From assembly GCA_034437275.1 (NCBI GenBank), contig DAOTUD010000201.1:1-48224 (forward strand): 48,224 nt of DNA, read 5' to 3'. Below, one piece after another: positions 1 through 7,340 of this stretch (position 1 is its first letter; every line of letters starts with the position of its first letter). The translations under genes and the position numbers were made by a program. The stretch is from TC-15 sp034437275. GTDB lineage: Bacteria > Chloroflexota > Anaerolineae > Aggregatilineales > Aggregatilineaceae. The notes beneath the pieces are model-generated. The model had not been told where the DNA came from. It worked only from the letters and a program-made list of their open reading frames with translations, and did no database searches.

Positions 1-1
1 T

Positions 2-991
2 GCTATTCTGGGCATCGACGTAGCTCAGGCAACTCTGGCTGTCGCGCTGTGGCGCGAAGGTGAACCGTTGGTTCAGGACGAATTCGACAATAACCTGCAG
101 GGGTTCAAGCAACTCCAGCGTTTTCTGAAAAACCGTCAGGTGGAAGTCGCCCAGGTGTGTCTGGAAGCGACCGGACGCTATTGGGAACACGTGGCTGAGT
201 TTTTGGTCGAACACGGCCATGACGTGAGTGTGGTCAACCCTGCGCGCATCAAGAAATATGCCGAGAGCCAATTGAAGCGCAACAAGACCGATCGGCTGGA
301 TGCCGAGATCATCGCCGATTTCTGCCGTACTCAACAGCCGCCGCCCTGGTCGCCGCCCTCGGGGGCGCAGCGCGAGCTGCAAACGTTGGTCCGACATCTG
401 GCCGATCTGGAATCTGACCGGCAGCGCCAGCGCAATCGCCGGCATGCCCTCCAACACGCTGCCTATCCATCCGCGACGGTGATCGATAACCTCCAACACC
501 AAATCGCCTTTCTCACCGACCAGATCGACCAGGTCAAGCAAGCGATCCAGGACCACATTGATCGTCACCCCGACCTCAAACAGCACCGGGATTTGCTCGA
601 TTCGATCCAAGGTATTGGTTCGCTGACCGCCGCCAAGCGCCTGGGTGAATATGGCGACATGAGTCAGTTCAGCAATGTGCGTGACGTGGTGGCTTTTGCG
701 GGGCTTAACCCGCGTCATCACCAATCCGGCAGTTCGGTGCGCGGCCAAACGCGTATCTCCAAAATGGGCCGGTCGTCGATTCGGGCCGCGCTCTATTGGC
801 CCGCTATCACCGCGATGCGCTTTGACCCCCGTCCGGCGGCACTGGCCGAACGGTTGACTGCACGCGGCAAGTCGGAGATGCAGATTATCGTGGCGGTGAT
901 GCGCAAACTGCTGCATTATGCTTATGGCGTCCTCAAATCTGGTCAACGCTATGATCCCAATTTCTCGCCCATTTTGACCTCAATCCCTTGA
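2..991 (+). CDS. IS110-family transposase, 5' end cut by the window edge
   Basis: This is a DEDD-type transposase of the IS110/IS1111 group, which moves an element by recombination guided, in studied members, by an element-encoded bridge (seek) RNA. The frame is open from the first bases, so the start codon lies off the window; 329 codons remain. The N-terminal RuvC-like domain begins with GIDVAQ (first catalytic Asp at nt 17-19), followed by EATGRY and KTDRLDAEII, which fit the acidic residues of the DEDD set. A middle helical region leads to the C-terminal Transposase_20 domain (GIGSLTAAKRLGEYG, then AGLNPRHHQSGSS and SKMGRSSIR), which should carry the serine nucleophile. The C-terminus is intact, ending at TGA 989-991. 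The element's left end is not visible, so it is unclear whether the copy is complete. A TTG at 68 is an internal codon, not the true start. Confidence 0.93.
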   Translation, partial: AILGIDVAQATLAVALWREGEPLVQDEFDNNLQGFKQLQRFLKNRQVEVAQVCLEATGRYWEHVAEFLVEHGHDVSVVNPARIKKYAESQLKRNKTDRLDAEIIADFCRTQQPPPWSPPSGAQRELQTLVRHLADLESDRQRQRNRRHALQHAAYPSATVIDNLQHQIAFLTDQIDQVKQAIQDHIDRHPDLKQHRDLLDSIQGIGSLTAAKRLGEYGDMSQFSNVRDVVAFAGLNPRHHQSGSSVRGQTRISKMGRSSIRAALYWPAITAMRFDPRPAALAERLTARGKSEMQIIVAVMRKLLHYAYGVLKSGQRYDPNFSPILTSIP

Positions 992-1180
992 CAATCAACA
1001 CGGTATCTCAGTGAGAGGGATCCGGCTCCACCGGAAGGGTGAGGGCCATTCAACGAATCCGTGACTCGCTGAATTTTGTTTTCAGACAACTTTCATGCTT
1101 GAATTAGGCGTTAACGCCGATCAGGAGCTATACTGAGGATAGGCGTTATCCCGCTAGCAAGCATGGTGGAGGCTTTATTC
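992..1180. other. 3' flank of the IS110-family gene; possible right end
   Basis: This 189-base stretch separates the transposase stop from the next gene. It contains a short hairpin, TCCGG-CTCCA-CCGGA (1021-1035), and a CTCAGTGAG palindrome (about 1008-1016). In IS1111-group elements the guide RNA is encoded between the transposase stop and the right end, and in IS110-group elements upstream of the gene, so these structures could be part of a guide RNA or only of the right end. No boundary can be set without other copies. Further right lie a perfect palindrome (1107-1118) and a TATACT hexamer (1129-1134), which probably belong to the next gene. Confidence 0.4.
1107..1118. promoter_or_regulatory. 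12-bp perfect palindrome GGCGTTAACGCC with a repeated half
   Basis: GGCGTTAACGCC is a perfect 12-base palindrome. Its AGGCGTTA part (1106-1113) recurs at 1141-1148, 35 bases downstream, on either side of a TATACT hexamer (1129-1134) that could be a -10 box. The arrangement resembles an operator pair around a promoter for the small gene starting at 1181. No well-spaced -35 box was found, so this is only a candidate. Confidence 0.3.
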
Positions 1181-1414
1181 ATGAGGATTGAGAAAGCAAT
1201 GGCCCGGTATCTGGAAGTTTACCTGGCATTGTACCAGCGCGAACCGAAAGAACTGCGTGATTTAGGTGATAACTGGGTGCTCGTCAACGGTGCCCGCATG
1301 AGCGTGGAGGAGTTGGAAAATCTGGCGGATGAACTCAACCGCGAATACCAGCAGGTGTTGGCCAATAAGCGCAGTATTGTGAAGAAGCTTTTGGGTTGGT
1401 TCTCGAAGGCCTAA
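1181..1414 (+). CDS. Small protein of unknown function (77 aa)
   Basis: I do not recognise this family. The ATG at 1181 is preferred over the in-frame ATG at 1163 because GTGGAGG (1166-1172) is a strong ribosome site 8 bases upstream of 1181 and would fall inside the coding region if 1163 were used. The protein is mostly helical, charged and without a membrane segment. It has an MRIEKAMARYLEVY start, a central VNGARMSVEELENLADEL segment and a basic C-terminus (KRSIVKKLLGWFSKA) that could form an amphipathic helix. Its last four bases overlap the end of queA on the other strand (CTAA at 1411-1414 holds both stop codons), a tail-to-tail overlap that supports both frames being real. Confidence 0.7.
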   Translation: MRIEKAMARYLEVYLALYQREPKELRDLGDNWVLVNGARMSVEELENLADELNREYQQVLANKRSIVKKLLGWFSKA

Positions 1415-2517
1415 ACCAAAAGACAGCAATCCCCCAGGCTGTAGAAGCGATAACGTTGCTCGATAGCTTCGTCGTATGCGCGCAGAATGTGCTCGCGTCC
1501 GGCAAAGGCGCTCACCAACATCAGCAGAGTCGAGCGCGGTAGATGGAAATTAGTGAGCATCATATCCACTGCACGGAAGCGATACCCCGGCGTGATGAAC
1601 AGATCAGTATCCTCATTAATGGCAACCACCGGTCGCCAGGGGCACAGGTTGTCCTGCATGTTCTCCAACGTGGCGCGCACACTCGCCGGATCGTTATAGT
1701 CCGTGCCGAACGCCGCCGAGCGTATCGCCGCCGTTTCGAGCGTGCGGACCGCCGTCGTCCCGATGGCCACGATCCGGTTGCCCCGCAGCCGCGCCTCGTT
1801 GATGCGCTGGGCATCCTCCGGCGTCAGGATGGCGCACTCGGTGTGCATCCGGTGCTCGACGATGTTTTCCTCGCGCACCGGCGCGAACGTGTCCAGTCCG
1901 ATGTGCAGCGTGACGTAGGCGATCTCAATCCCCTGCCGCTGGAGCGCGACCAGCATCTCGCCAGTGAAGTGCAGCCCGGCGGTCGGCGCGGCAGCCGAGC
2001 CTTCGTGCTGCGCGTAGATCGTCTGGTAGCGGCTGACGTCTTCCAGCGGCGTCGTGATGTAGGGCGGCAGCGGCGTCTCGCCCAGCTCGTCCAGGTACGG
2101 CTGGATCGGCTCGGTGAACTCCACCACGCGCTCATTTTTCTCTTTTTCCGCGACGACGGTCGCCTCAAACTGCCGTGTGTCGTCTGGCCCGATCGCCAGC
2201 CGCGTGCCAGTTTTGAGGCGCTTCCCGCCGACAATCGCCAGCCAGCGCGTATCGCTCAGCGGGCGCAGCAGCAACACTTCTGCCGCGCCGCCGGTGGGCA
2301 CTTTGCGGGCGGGCAGCCGGGCCGGGATCACGCGCGTTTGATTGAGCACCAGGATATCACCGGGCTGCAAGTAGTCCGGCAAATCCCGGAACATGCGGTG
2401 TTCGATCTGCCCTGTGGCGCGCTCCAGCACCAACATGCGCGAGGCATCACGCGGTTCGATCGGGGTCTGGGCGATTAGCTCTGGGGGCAGGTGATAGTCA
2501 AAGTTTGCGATGTGCAT
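1411..2517 (-). CDS. queA: tRNA preQ1(34) S-adenosylmethionine ribosyltransferase-isomerase
   Basis: QueA transfers and isomerises the ribosyl part of S-adenosylmethionine onto preQ1 at tRNA position 34, giving epoxyqueuosine in the queuosine pathway. The 368-residue product has the family start (FDYHLPPELIAQTPIEPRD), the PARKVPTGGAAEVLLL segment, SAAAPTAGLHFT, VTLHIGLDTFAPV, an IGTTAVRTLE block and the TNFHLPRSTLLMLVSAFAG signature. The ATG at 2517 is chosen because the family begins at this point; the frame stays open nine codons further upstream without a conserved start. The C-terminus (RFYSLGDCCLLV) varies slightly from the usual RFYSYGDAMLI. The gene starts 4 bases after the DUF2905 gene and belongs to the ruvB-DUF2905-queA transcript, an order seen in many Gram-positive-like and Chloroflexota genomes. 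Confidence 0.97.
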   Translation of the reverse strand: MHIANFDYHLPPELIAQTPIEPRDASRMLVLERATGQIEHRMFRDLPDYLQPGDILVLNQTRVIPARLPARKVPTGGAAEVLLLRPLSDTRWLAIVGGKRLKTGTRLAIGPDDTRQFEATVVAEKEKNERVVEFTEPIQPYLDELGETPLPPYITTPLEDVSRYQTIYAQHEGSAAAPTAGLHFTGEMLVALQRQGIEIAYVTLHIGLDTFAPVREENIVEHRMHTECAILTPEDAQRINEARLRGNRIVAIGTTAVRTLETAAIRSAAFGTDYNDPASVRATLENMQDNLCPWRPVVAINEDTDLFITPGYRFRAVDMMLTNFHLPRSTLLMLVSAFAGREHILRAYDEAIEQRYRFYSLGDCCLLV

Positions 2518-2521
2518 AGCG

Positions 2522-2761
2522 TTACCGGTTAAACAGTCGAACAATCAGGTTAAAGCCGAGGCTCAGCAGCAGGCTGAGCAGAATCATCGTCGTCAGCGGG
2601 AAGAAGCACGCATAGCCTTCTCCCTCGATGCGGATATCGCCGGGCAGGTGCCCGAGCTGTTTCAACACAGGCACCCGGCTAAATAGTAGCAGCAACCCGC
2701 CCAAAACAGCCAATCCGATGCCGAGCACCAGCAGCAGGCGTCCAAGTGCGTTCAGGTCCAT
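2522..2761 (-). CDS. DUF2905 family small membrane protein
   Basis: This 79-residue protein has two hydrophobic helices (about residues 8-27 and 54-73) around a short loop with the family's LGHLPGDIRIEGEGYACFFPL motif. DUF2905 proteins have no established function, although they are very often encoded between ruvB and queA, as here. It starts 14 bases after the ruvB stop and ends 4 bases before queA, which fits one transcript and translational coupling. Confidence 0.93.
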   Translation of the reverse strand: MDLNALGRLLLVLGIGLAVLGGLLLLFSRVPVLKQLGHLPGDIRIEGEGYACFFPLTTMILLSLLLSLGFNLIVRLFNR

Positions 2762-2775
2762 CGTCGTGATTGTGG

Positions 2776-3801
2776 CTAAAGCAGCGATTGCTGGCGCGGC
2801 GAGCGATTGTCCTCGATGTCGACGTGCTCGTAAGCCAGCCGGGTGGCGACTCGTCCGCGCGGCGTCCGTTCGATAAAGCCAAGCTGGAGCAGGTACGGCT
2901 CGTACACGTCCATGATGGTGTCCGCCTCCTCGCTGATCGCGGCGGCGATGGTCTCCAAACCGACCGGGCCGCCCTCAAATTTCTCGATGATGGTCAGCAG
3001 CACGCGCCGGTCGACGTCGTCCAACCCCAACGGGTCGATCTCCAGCAAGTCGAGGGCCTGGGCCGCCACCTCAGCGGTGATCACGCCGTCGGCGCGGACC
3101 TCGGCATAGTCGCGCACGCGCTTGAGCAGCCGCAGCGCCACGCGCGGGGTGCCCCGGGCACGCTTGGCGATGGCCAGCACGCCGTCTTCCTCGATGGGCA
3201 CCTCCAGCTTGGCCGCCGCGCGCCGCACGATCTCAGCCATCGCTTCCAGGCTGTAAAAGTCCAGACGGTAGATCGCGCCGAACCGCGCGCGCAAGGGCGC
3301 GGTCAGCAAGGCCAGCCGCGTGGTCGCACCGATGACGGTGAAGTGCGGCAGATTCAGGCGCACATTTTTCGCCGACGGACCTTTGCCGATCACGATATCC
3401 AGCGCGAAGTCTTCCATCGCCGGATACAGCACTTCTTCGACCGCCCGCCCCAACCGGTGAATCTCGTCGATGAACAGCACATCCCCTTCGCGCAGATGCG
3501 TGAGGATGGCGGCCAGATCCCCGGCGCGTTCAATGGATGGCCCCGCCGTGATGCGGATGTTCACATCCATCTCGTTGGCGATCACGTGGGCAAACGTGGT
3601 TTTGCCCAACCCCGGCGGACCATACAACAAGACATGATCGATGGCTTCCTGGCGCGCTTTGGCCGCTTCGATCAGGATGCGCAGGTTATCCACCACGCGC
3701 GGTTGGCCGGTCATCTCGTCCAGGCGACGGGGGCGCAGCGTGTTATCCAGCCCATCGTCGGGGCGTTTGCTTCCACTTACCATACGGTCAGAATCGGGCA
3801 T
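2776..3801 (-). CDS. ruvB: Holliday junction branch migration ATPase RuvB
   Basis: RuvB is the hexameric AAA+ motor that, with RuvA, drives branch migration of Holliday junctions before RuvC cleaves them. Visible signatures are the LRPRRLDEMTGQ start, Walker A GPPGLGKTT, ITAGPSIERAGDLAAIL, Walker B VLFIDEIHRL, the sensor segment VIGATTRLALLTAPLRARFG and a C-terminal winged helix (TPRGRVATRLAYEH). The ATG at 3801 (341 aa) is preferred: GGGAGA lies 4-9 bases upstream, while the GTG at 3813 has no ribosome site. RuvA and RuvC are not in this window. A promoter (TTTACC-17-TATACT) lies at 3838-3866 and is divergent from that of upp. Confidence 0.97.
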   Translation of the reverse strand: MPDSDRMVSGSKRPDDGLDNTLRPRRLDEMTGQPRVVDNLRILIEAAKARQEAIDHVLLYGPPGLGKTTFAHVIANEMDVNIRITAGPSIERAGDLAAILTHLREGDVLFIDEIHRLGRAVEEVLYPAMEDFALDIVIGKGPSAKNVRLNLPHFTVIGATTRLALLTAPLRARFGAIYRLDFYSLEAMAEIVRRAAAKLEVPIEEDGVLAIAKRARGTPRVALRLLKRVRDYAEVRADGVITAEVAAQALDLLEIDPLGLDDVDRRVLLTIIEKFEGGPVGLETIAAAISEEADTIMDVYEPYLLQLGFIERTPRGRVATRLAYEHVDIEDNRSPRQQSLL

Positions 3802-3837
3802 ACCGTCTCCCACAGTCCAGTCGTTCTCACCTCTCGA

Positions 3838-3866
3838 AGTATACCGGGCAGGGCGCCGCAGGTAAA
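3838..3866 (-). promoter_or_regulatory. Promoter of ruvB-DUF2905-queA
   Basis: On the minus strand TTTACC (3866-3861) is followed by 17 bases and TATACT (3843-3838). The -10 box is 36 bases upstream of the chosen ruvB ATG. The site faces away from the upp promoter, whose -35 box starts only 9 bases further. Confidence 0.6.
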
Positions 3867-3874
3867 GGTTGGCG

Positions 3875-3902
3875 TTGACAGGCTGGGCTACAACGTTACA
3901 AT
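3875..3902 (+). promoter_or_regulatory. Promoter of upp
   Basis: TTGACA (3875-3880) is a perfect -35 box, followed by 16 bases and TACAAT (3897-3902). The sequence AACGTTACAAT covering the -10 box recurs at other promoters in this window. The -10 box is 32 bases upstream of the upp start, which has AGGAGGG as its ribosome site. Confidence 0.8.
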
Positions 3903-3934
3903 TTGCCCGGCGTAAGTAAACCCAGGAGGGTTAA

Positions 3935-4561
3935 ATGTCGAAACTGCATATCTCCGAGCATCCCCTTGTCAAGCATAAGCTGACTCTGCTCCGCGACACC
4001 AAGACCGAACACAAAAAATTCCGGGAACTGATCCGGGAAGTAGCCATGATGTTAGGCTACGAAGCGATGCAGGATTTGCTCCTGGAAGACATAACGGTAC
4101 AGACGCCGCTGCAATCGGCCCCCGGCTATCAACTGCAAGAGGAGGTCGGCCTGGTGCCGATTCTGCGCGCCGGGCTGGGCATGGTCGACGGCATCCACGA
4201 GATGATCCCCGGTGCACAGGTGTGGCACCTGGGCATTTACCGCGACGAGGAAACGCTGCGGCCTGTATCCTATTATAATAAGCTGCCGATTGAGCCGACG
4301 GTGCATGTGTGCCTGGTGCTCGACCCGATGCTGGCCACCGGCGGATCGGCGACAGCCGCCATTCAGGTCCTCAAGGAGTGGGGCGTGCGGCGGATCAAGT
4401 TCGTCGGGCTGATCGCCGCCCCGGAAGGCATCGAAACGGTGGCGCAGGCGCACCCGGATGTCCCGATCTACCTGGCGATGATCGACGACCATCTGAACGA
4501 GAACGGGTTTATCGTGCCGGGCCTGGGCGATGCCGGGGATCGCCAGTTTGGGACGGCGTAG
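3935..4561 (+). CDS. upp: Uracil phosphoribosyltransferase
   Basis: This enzyme salvages uracil by making UMP from uracil and phosphoribosyl pyrophosphate in the cytoplasm. The 208-residue length is normal for the family. It starts with LHISEHPLVKHKLTLLRD and contains VPILRAGLGMVDG, the PRPP-binding loop CLVLDPMLATGGSA and the C-terminal uracil-binding segment GFIVPGLGDAGDRQFGT. The start is an ATG with a near-perfect AGGAGGG site. It has its own strong promoter. The downstream wecA-like gene begins 56 bases after its stop, with no terminator seen between them, so some read-through is likely. Confidence 0.97.
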   Translation: MSKLHISEHPLVKHKLTLLRDTKTEHKKFRELIREVAMMLGYEAMQDLLLEDITVQTPLQSAPGYQLQEEVGLVPILRAGLGMVDGIHEMIPGAQVWHLGIYRDEETLRPVSYYNKLPIEPTVHVCLVLDPMLATGGSATAAIQVLKEWGVRRIKFVGLIAAPEGIETVAQAHPDVPIYLAMIDDHLNENGFIVPGLGDAGDRQFGTA

Positions 4562-4617
4562 ATCGTAATGGCAGGGCGGGCCGCGTACTTGCCCTCAATG
4601 TTAGATAGCGAGCAACG

Positions 4618-5670
4618 ATGTCGAACAATGACGTAATGTCGTTCATTGTAGTCTTTGTGCTTTCCTTCGGTCTGTCGCTGGCGTTGACCCCGCTGGCGCG
4701 GCGCTGGGGGATGCGCTGGCGCATTGTGGACAAGCCCCGCGACAGACACCAGCATCCGCATGTGACGTCAAAGTTCGGCGGGATGGCGCTGTATGTGGCG
4801 TTTACCGGGACCGTGATTGTCGCCCAGTTCTTGCCCGTCGAACGCACCGATCCCCAGGAGATCATTCGCCTGGTGGGGCTGCTGCTGGGCGGCGCGTTTT
4901 TGTTCGTCTTCGGCATCCTCGACGACAAGCGTGATTTCAGCGCGCTGCCGCAGTACATCGCCCAACTGCTGGCGGCAGCAGTTGCTGTGCTGTTCTTGAT
5001 CATCATCGAGGGCTTCAACAATCCTCTGACGGGCGAGGTCACGCCAGAATGGCCGTATGTAGTGACGGTGACGATCACGCTGTTCTGGCTGGGGTTCATG
5101 ATGAACACCGTCAACTGGCTGGATGGCATGGATGGGCTGGCGGTGGGCGTGTGTGCGGTCGCCTCGCTGATGATCTTCATCCACTCCGCGTTCCGGTTGG
5201 ACCAGATCAGCGTGAGTCTACTTCCGCTGGCGCTACTGGGGGCGACGCTGGGCTTTCTGCCATACAACTTCCACCCCGCGCGGGTGTTCATGGGCACCAA
5301 CGGCGCGCTGTTTTTGGGCTATACGCTGGGCGTGCTGAGCATCATCGGCGGCGCGAAAATGGCGACCGTGCTGTTGGTGATGGGACTGCCGCTGCTGGAC
5401 GTGGTGTGGCAGATCGTGCGGCGGGTGAGCACCGGCAGCAATCCGATGGAAGGGGATCGCGGGCACGTCCACTATCGCCTGCTCGATCTTGGGTTATCCG
5501 AGCGCCAGATCGTGCTGGGCTACTACGTGTTTTGCACGATTTTCGGCGCGATCGCGCTGGTAACGGCCAGCCGTCTGTACAAACTGATCGCGCTGCTGGT
5601 GATGGGGCTGGTTGTTGCAGCAGGATTTGCCTTCCTGAGCTGGCGGACGGGCAGCGACGACGGTGCATAA
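4618..5670 (+). CDS. WecA/TagO/MraY-family undecaprenyl-phosphate sugar-1-phosphate transferase
   Basis: This integral membrane enzyme of the polyprenyl-phosphate N-acetylhexosamine-1-phosphate transferase family starts lipid-linked glycan synthesis by loading a sugar phosphate from a UDP-sugar onto undecaprenyl phosphate. The 350-residue protein has about ten hydrophobic segments. Conserved cytoplasmic loops are visible: HPHVTSKFGGMALY, GILDDKRDF, the NWLDGMDGLAVG block with metal and catalytic aspartates, and GHVHYRLLDLGLSERQ. The HxH form of the last motif favours WecA/TagO-type (GlcNAc-1-phosphate) over MraY; the substrate is not proven. The downstream neighbour is convergent (stop at 5674), leaving only three bases between the genes. 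Confidence 0.88.
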   Translation: MSNNDVMSFIVVFVLSFGLSLALTPLARRWGMRWRIVDKPRDRHQHPHVTSKFGGMALYVAFTGTVIVAQFLPVERTDPQEIIRLVGLLLGGAFLFVFGILDDKRDFSALPQYIAQLLAAAVAVLFLIIIEGFNNPLTGEVTPEWPYVVTVTITLFWLGFMMNTVNWLDGMDGLAVGVCAVASLMIFIHSAFRLDQISVSLLPLALLGATLGFLPYNFHPARVFMGTNGALFLGYTLGVLSIIGGAKMATVLLVMGLPLLDVVWQIVRRVSTGSNPMEGDRGHVHYRLLDLGLSERQIVLGYYVFCTIFGAIALVTASRLYKLIALLVMGLVVAAGFAFLSWRTGSDDGA

Positions 5671-5673
5671 ACA

Positions 5674-7323
5674 TTAATAGAAGTCGTCAATGTCGATATA
5701 TTCGATGTCATCTCCGCCGTCGTCGTCATCACTATCATCCTCGGGCGGCGCGGCGCGCGGCGTGACCGGCGGCCTATCACCACGCGCTGAACGCCTGCGC
5801 CGGAAGCTGAGGGCATCATCCTCATCCGGTGAGGTATCCTCTGCATCCGGACGCTCCGATCTGCGCGATGGTGTCCCTGGGCGGCGCGACGGTCCGCGCG
5901 GCGACTCGTCTGGCGTGCGGCGGGACGGTCCAGGCCGGGCCGGGCGCACATCCTCATCCGGACGCTCCGGTCTGCGCGACGGCATGTCCGGGCGGCGCGA
6001 CGGTCCGCGCGGCGACTCGTCTGGCGTGCGGCGGGACGGTCCAGGCCGGGCCGGGCGCTCATCCTCGTCCGGACGCTCCGGTCTGCGCGACGGTCCGCGC
6101 GGCGACTCGTCTGGCGTGCGGCGGGACGGTCCAGGCCGGGCCAGGCGCTCGTCCTCGTCCAGACGCTCCGGCCTGCGCGACGGGCGCTCCTCGGTTTCCC
6201 CTGGTTTGGGCCGTTCGAAGCCTGTCGGACCGGTGCCAGCTTCGCGTGCAGGCTGCCGGTCAGGCTGCGGGGACGACGGCTGTGGTTGTTCGCGTGGGCG
6301 CGGGCGCTGAATCCCCGGCGGGCTGGCGTCCCCAGGACGTTCGCGGGCCGGTGGAGTGGGTGCTTCCTTTCGGGCGGCTGGCGCTGGCGAAGGGACTTCT
6401 TCGGGGGCTGCCTTTTCTGCCTGCTTCTTCAGGTCATCGTGATCCGACGGCTTAGGGACCGGCAGCTCCATGTTGTAAATTGACGGCAGCAGCGCCCCGG
6501 CAGGCAGCGGCAGGTTAGAGCCGGGTTCGCGGTCTTTCTTGGGCGGGGTGGGGGTGCTGTATTGAAACTTGCGCTTGGTGATGCGCTCCAGGATTTCCTC
6601 GAAGAAGCCGATAAACAAGATCGCCAGCACTTCGACGATCAGCACGGTGGCGAACGCTGTAGTAAGCAGATCGACAGCATGTGCGACCGGTCCGGTGAAG
6701 GTTTCGTGCAGCACATCGCCCACCCCGATCAAAACCAGGAACCCCAACGCTCCGGCGATGATAGCCAGCAGCAGCGGCCACCCTTTCCGGTCGGCAGGGG
6801 TCGGCCACATGGCGTTAGTGATGGCAAACATCAGATACAGCCACAAGAAAAAATCGGGTTTCCGCACCAGGTCCCGGGCCGCCGGGCCGATGACGGTCAG
6901 ATCGGTGGTGCTGAGGGCATCGAGGAAGTTTTCGAGGTTCAGGATTTGCAGGCTGACGGTCCAGATGGTGGCGATCCCAATGATCAACGGTATCGCACCA
7001 ATGATCGCTGCCCGGAACCAATCCGTCTCGTCGACCTGCACAAAATCAAGCCGCAGCGTGCCGTCCTTTTGTGGTTCGGGCCAGGCCTGGATCTTCTTGA
7101 TGCGGACGTTCAGCATCCCCGCAACCAACCACTGCGTGACCTCGTGAATGAACACGCCGGGCAGCAGGAACACATAGTACAGCGTGGTCGCGGTTTGCTC
7201 GTTGTTGGTCAGCAACCAGCCCACGCCGTACAAATGACTCTGGATCCACTTTTCCGCAAACCACAGCGGAACCAGGACCAGCGCCAGAAACAGCCAGGGC
7301 GTGAGCAGGTTGCCAATGTCCAT
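5674..7323 (-). CDS. Membrane protein with HExxQ motif and long Arg/Pro-rich repeat tail
   Basis: Residues 1 to about 250 hold roughly six hydrophobic helices. The second contains FIHEVTQW (H60, E61, Q64), which looks like the HExxH zinc-site helix of M50-type site-2 proteases with the second His replaced by Gln; no distal metal motif was identified. Residues from about 260 onward are predicted disordered, rich in Pro, Arg, Ser and Glu, with three near-identical repeats (RPGPSRRTPDESPRGPSRRP preceded by RPERPDED-like text). The last 20 residues are very acidic (DSDDDDGGDDIEYIDIDDF). The gene lies 17 bases after tpiA and is probably co-transcribed with it and the upstream kinase. Function is unknown; a non-proteolytic M50 relative is one possibility. 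The basic-acidic tail may mediate binding, but that is inference. Confidence 0.75.
   Translation of the reverse strand: MDIGNLLTPWLFLALVLVPLWFAEKWIQSHLYGVGWLLTNNEQTATTLYYVFLLPGVFIHEVTQWLVAGMLNVRIKKIQAWPEPQKDGTLRLDFVQVDETDWFRAAIIGAIPLIIGIATIWTVSLQILNLENFLDALSTTDLTVIGPAARDLVRKPDFFLWLYLMFAITNAMWPTPADRKGWPLLLAIIAGALGFLVLIGVGDVLHETFTGPVAHAVDLLTTAFATVLIVEVLAILFIGFFEEILERITKRKFQYSTPTPPKKDREPGSNLPLPAGALLPSIYNMELPVPKPSDHDDLKKQAEKAAPEEVPSPAPAARKEAPTPPARERPGDASPPGIQRPRPREQPQPSSPQPDRQPAREAGTGPTGFERPKPGETEERPSRRPERLDEDERLARPGPSRRTPDESPRGPSRRPERPDEDERPARPGPSRRTPDESPRGPSRRPDMPSRRPERPDEDVRPARPGPSRRTPDESPRGPSRRPGTPSRRSERPDAEDTSPDEDDALSFRRRRSARGDRPPVTPRAAPPEDDSDDDDGGDDIEYIDIDDFY
5849..6160. repeat. Tandem repeats of 111, 111 and 90 bp inside the membrane-protein gene
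   Basis: Units begin at 5849, 5960 and 6071, each opening with GGACGCTCC on the plus strand, and a fourth partial unit opens at 6161 with one base changed. Units one and two are 111 bases; the third lacks 21 bases. All lengths are multiples of three, so the reading frame of the encoded Arg/Pro-rich tail is kept. The near-identity of the copies suggests recent expansion by slippage or unequal recombination. Confidence 0.9.
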
Positions 7324-7340
7324 CGTCGCCTTCGTTAGGG

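Noticed and set aside
3811..3813. GTG start of ruvB
   Set aside because: No ribosome site precedes it, and a good one lies between it and the ATG at 3801.
5674..7323. Calling the HEVTQ protein an active site-2 protease
   Set aside because: The second His is Gln and no distal metal ligand motif was found.
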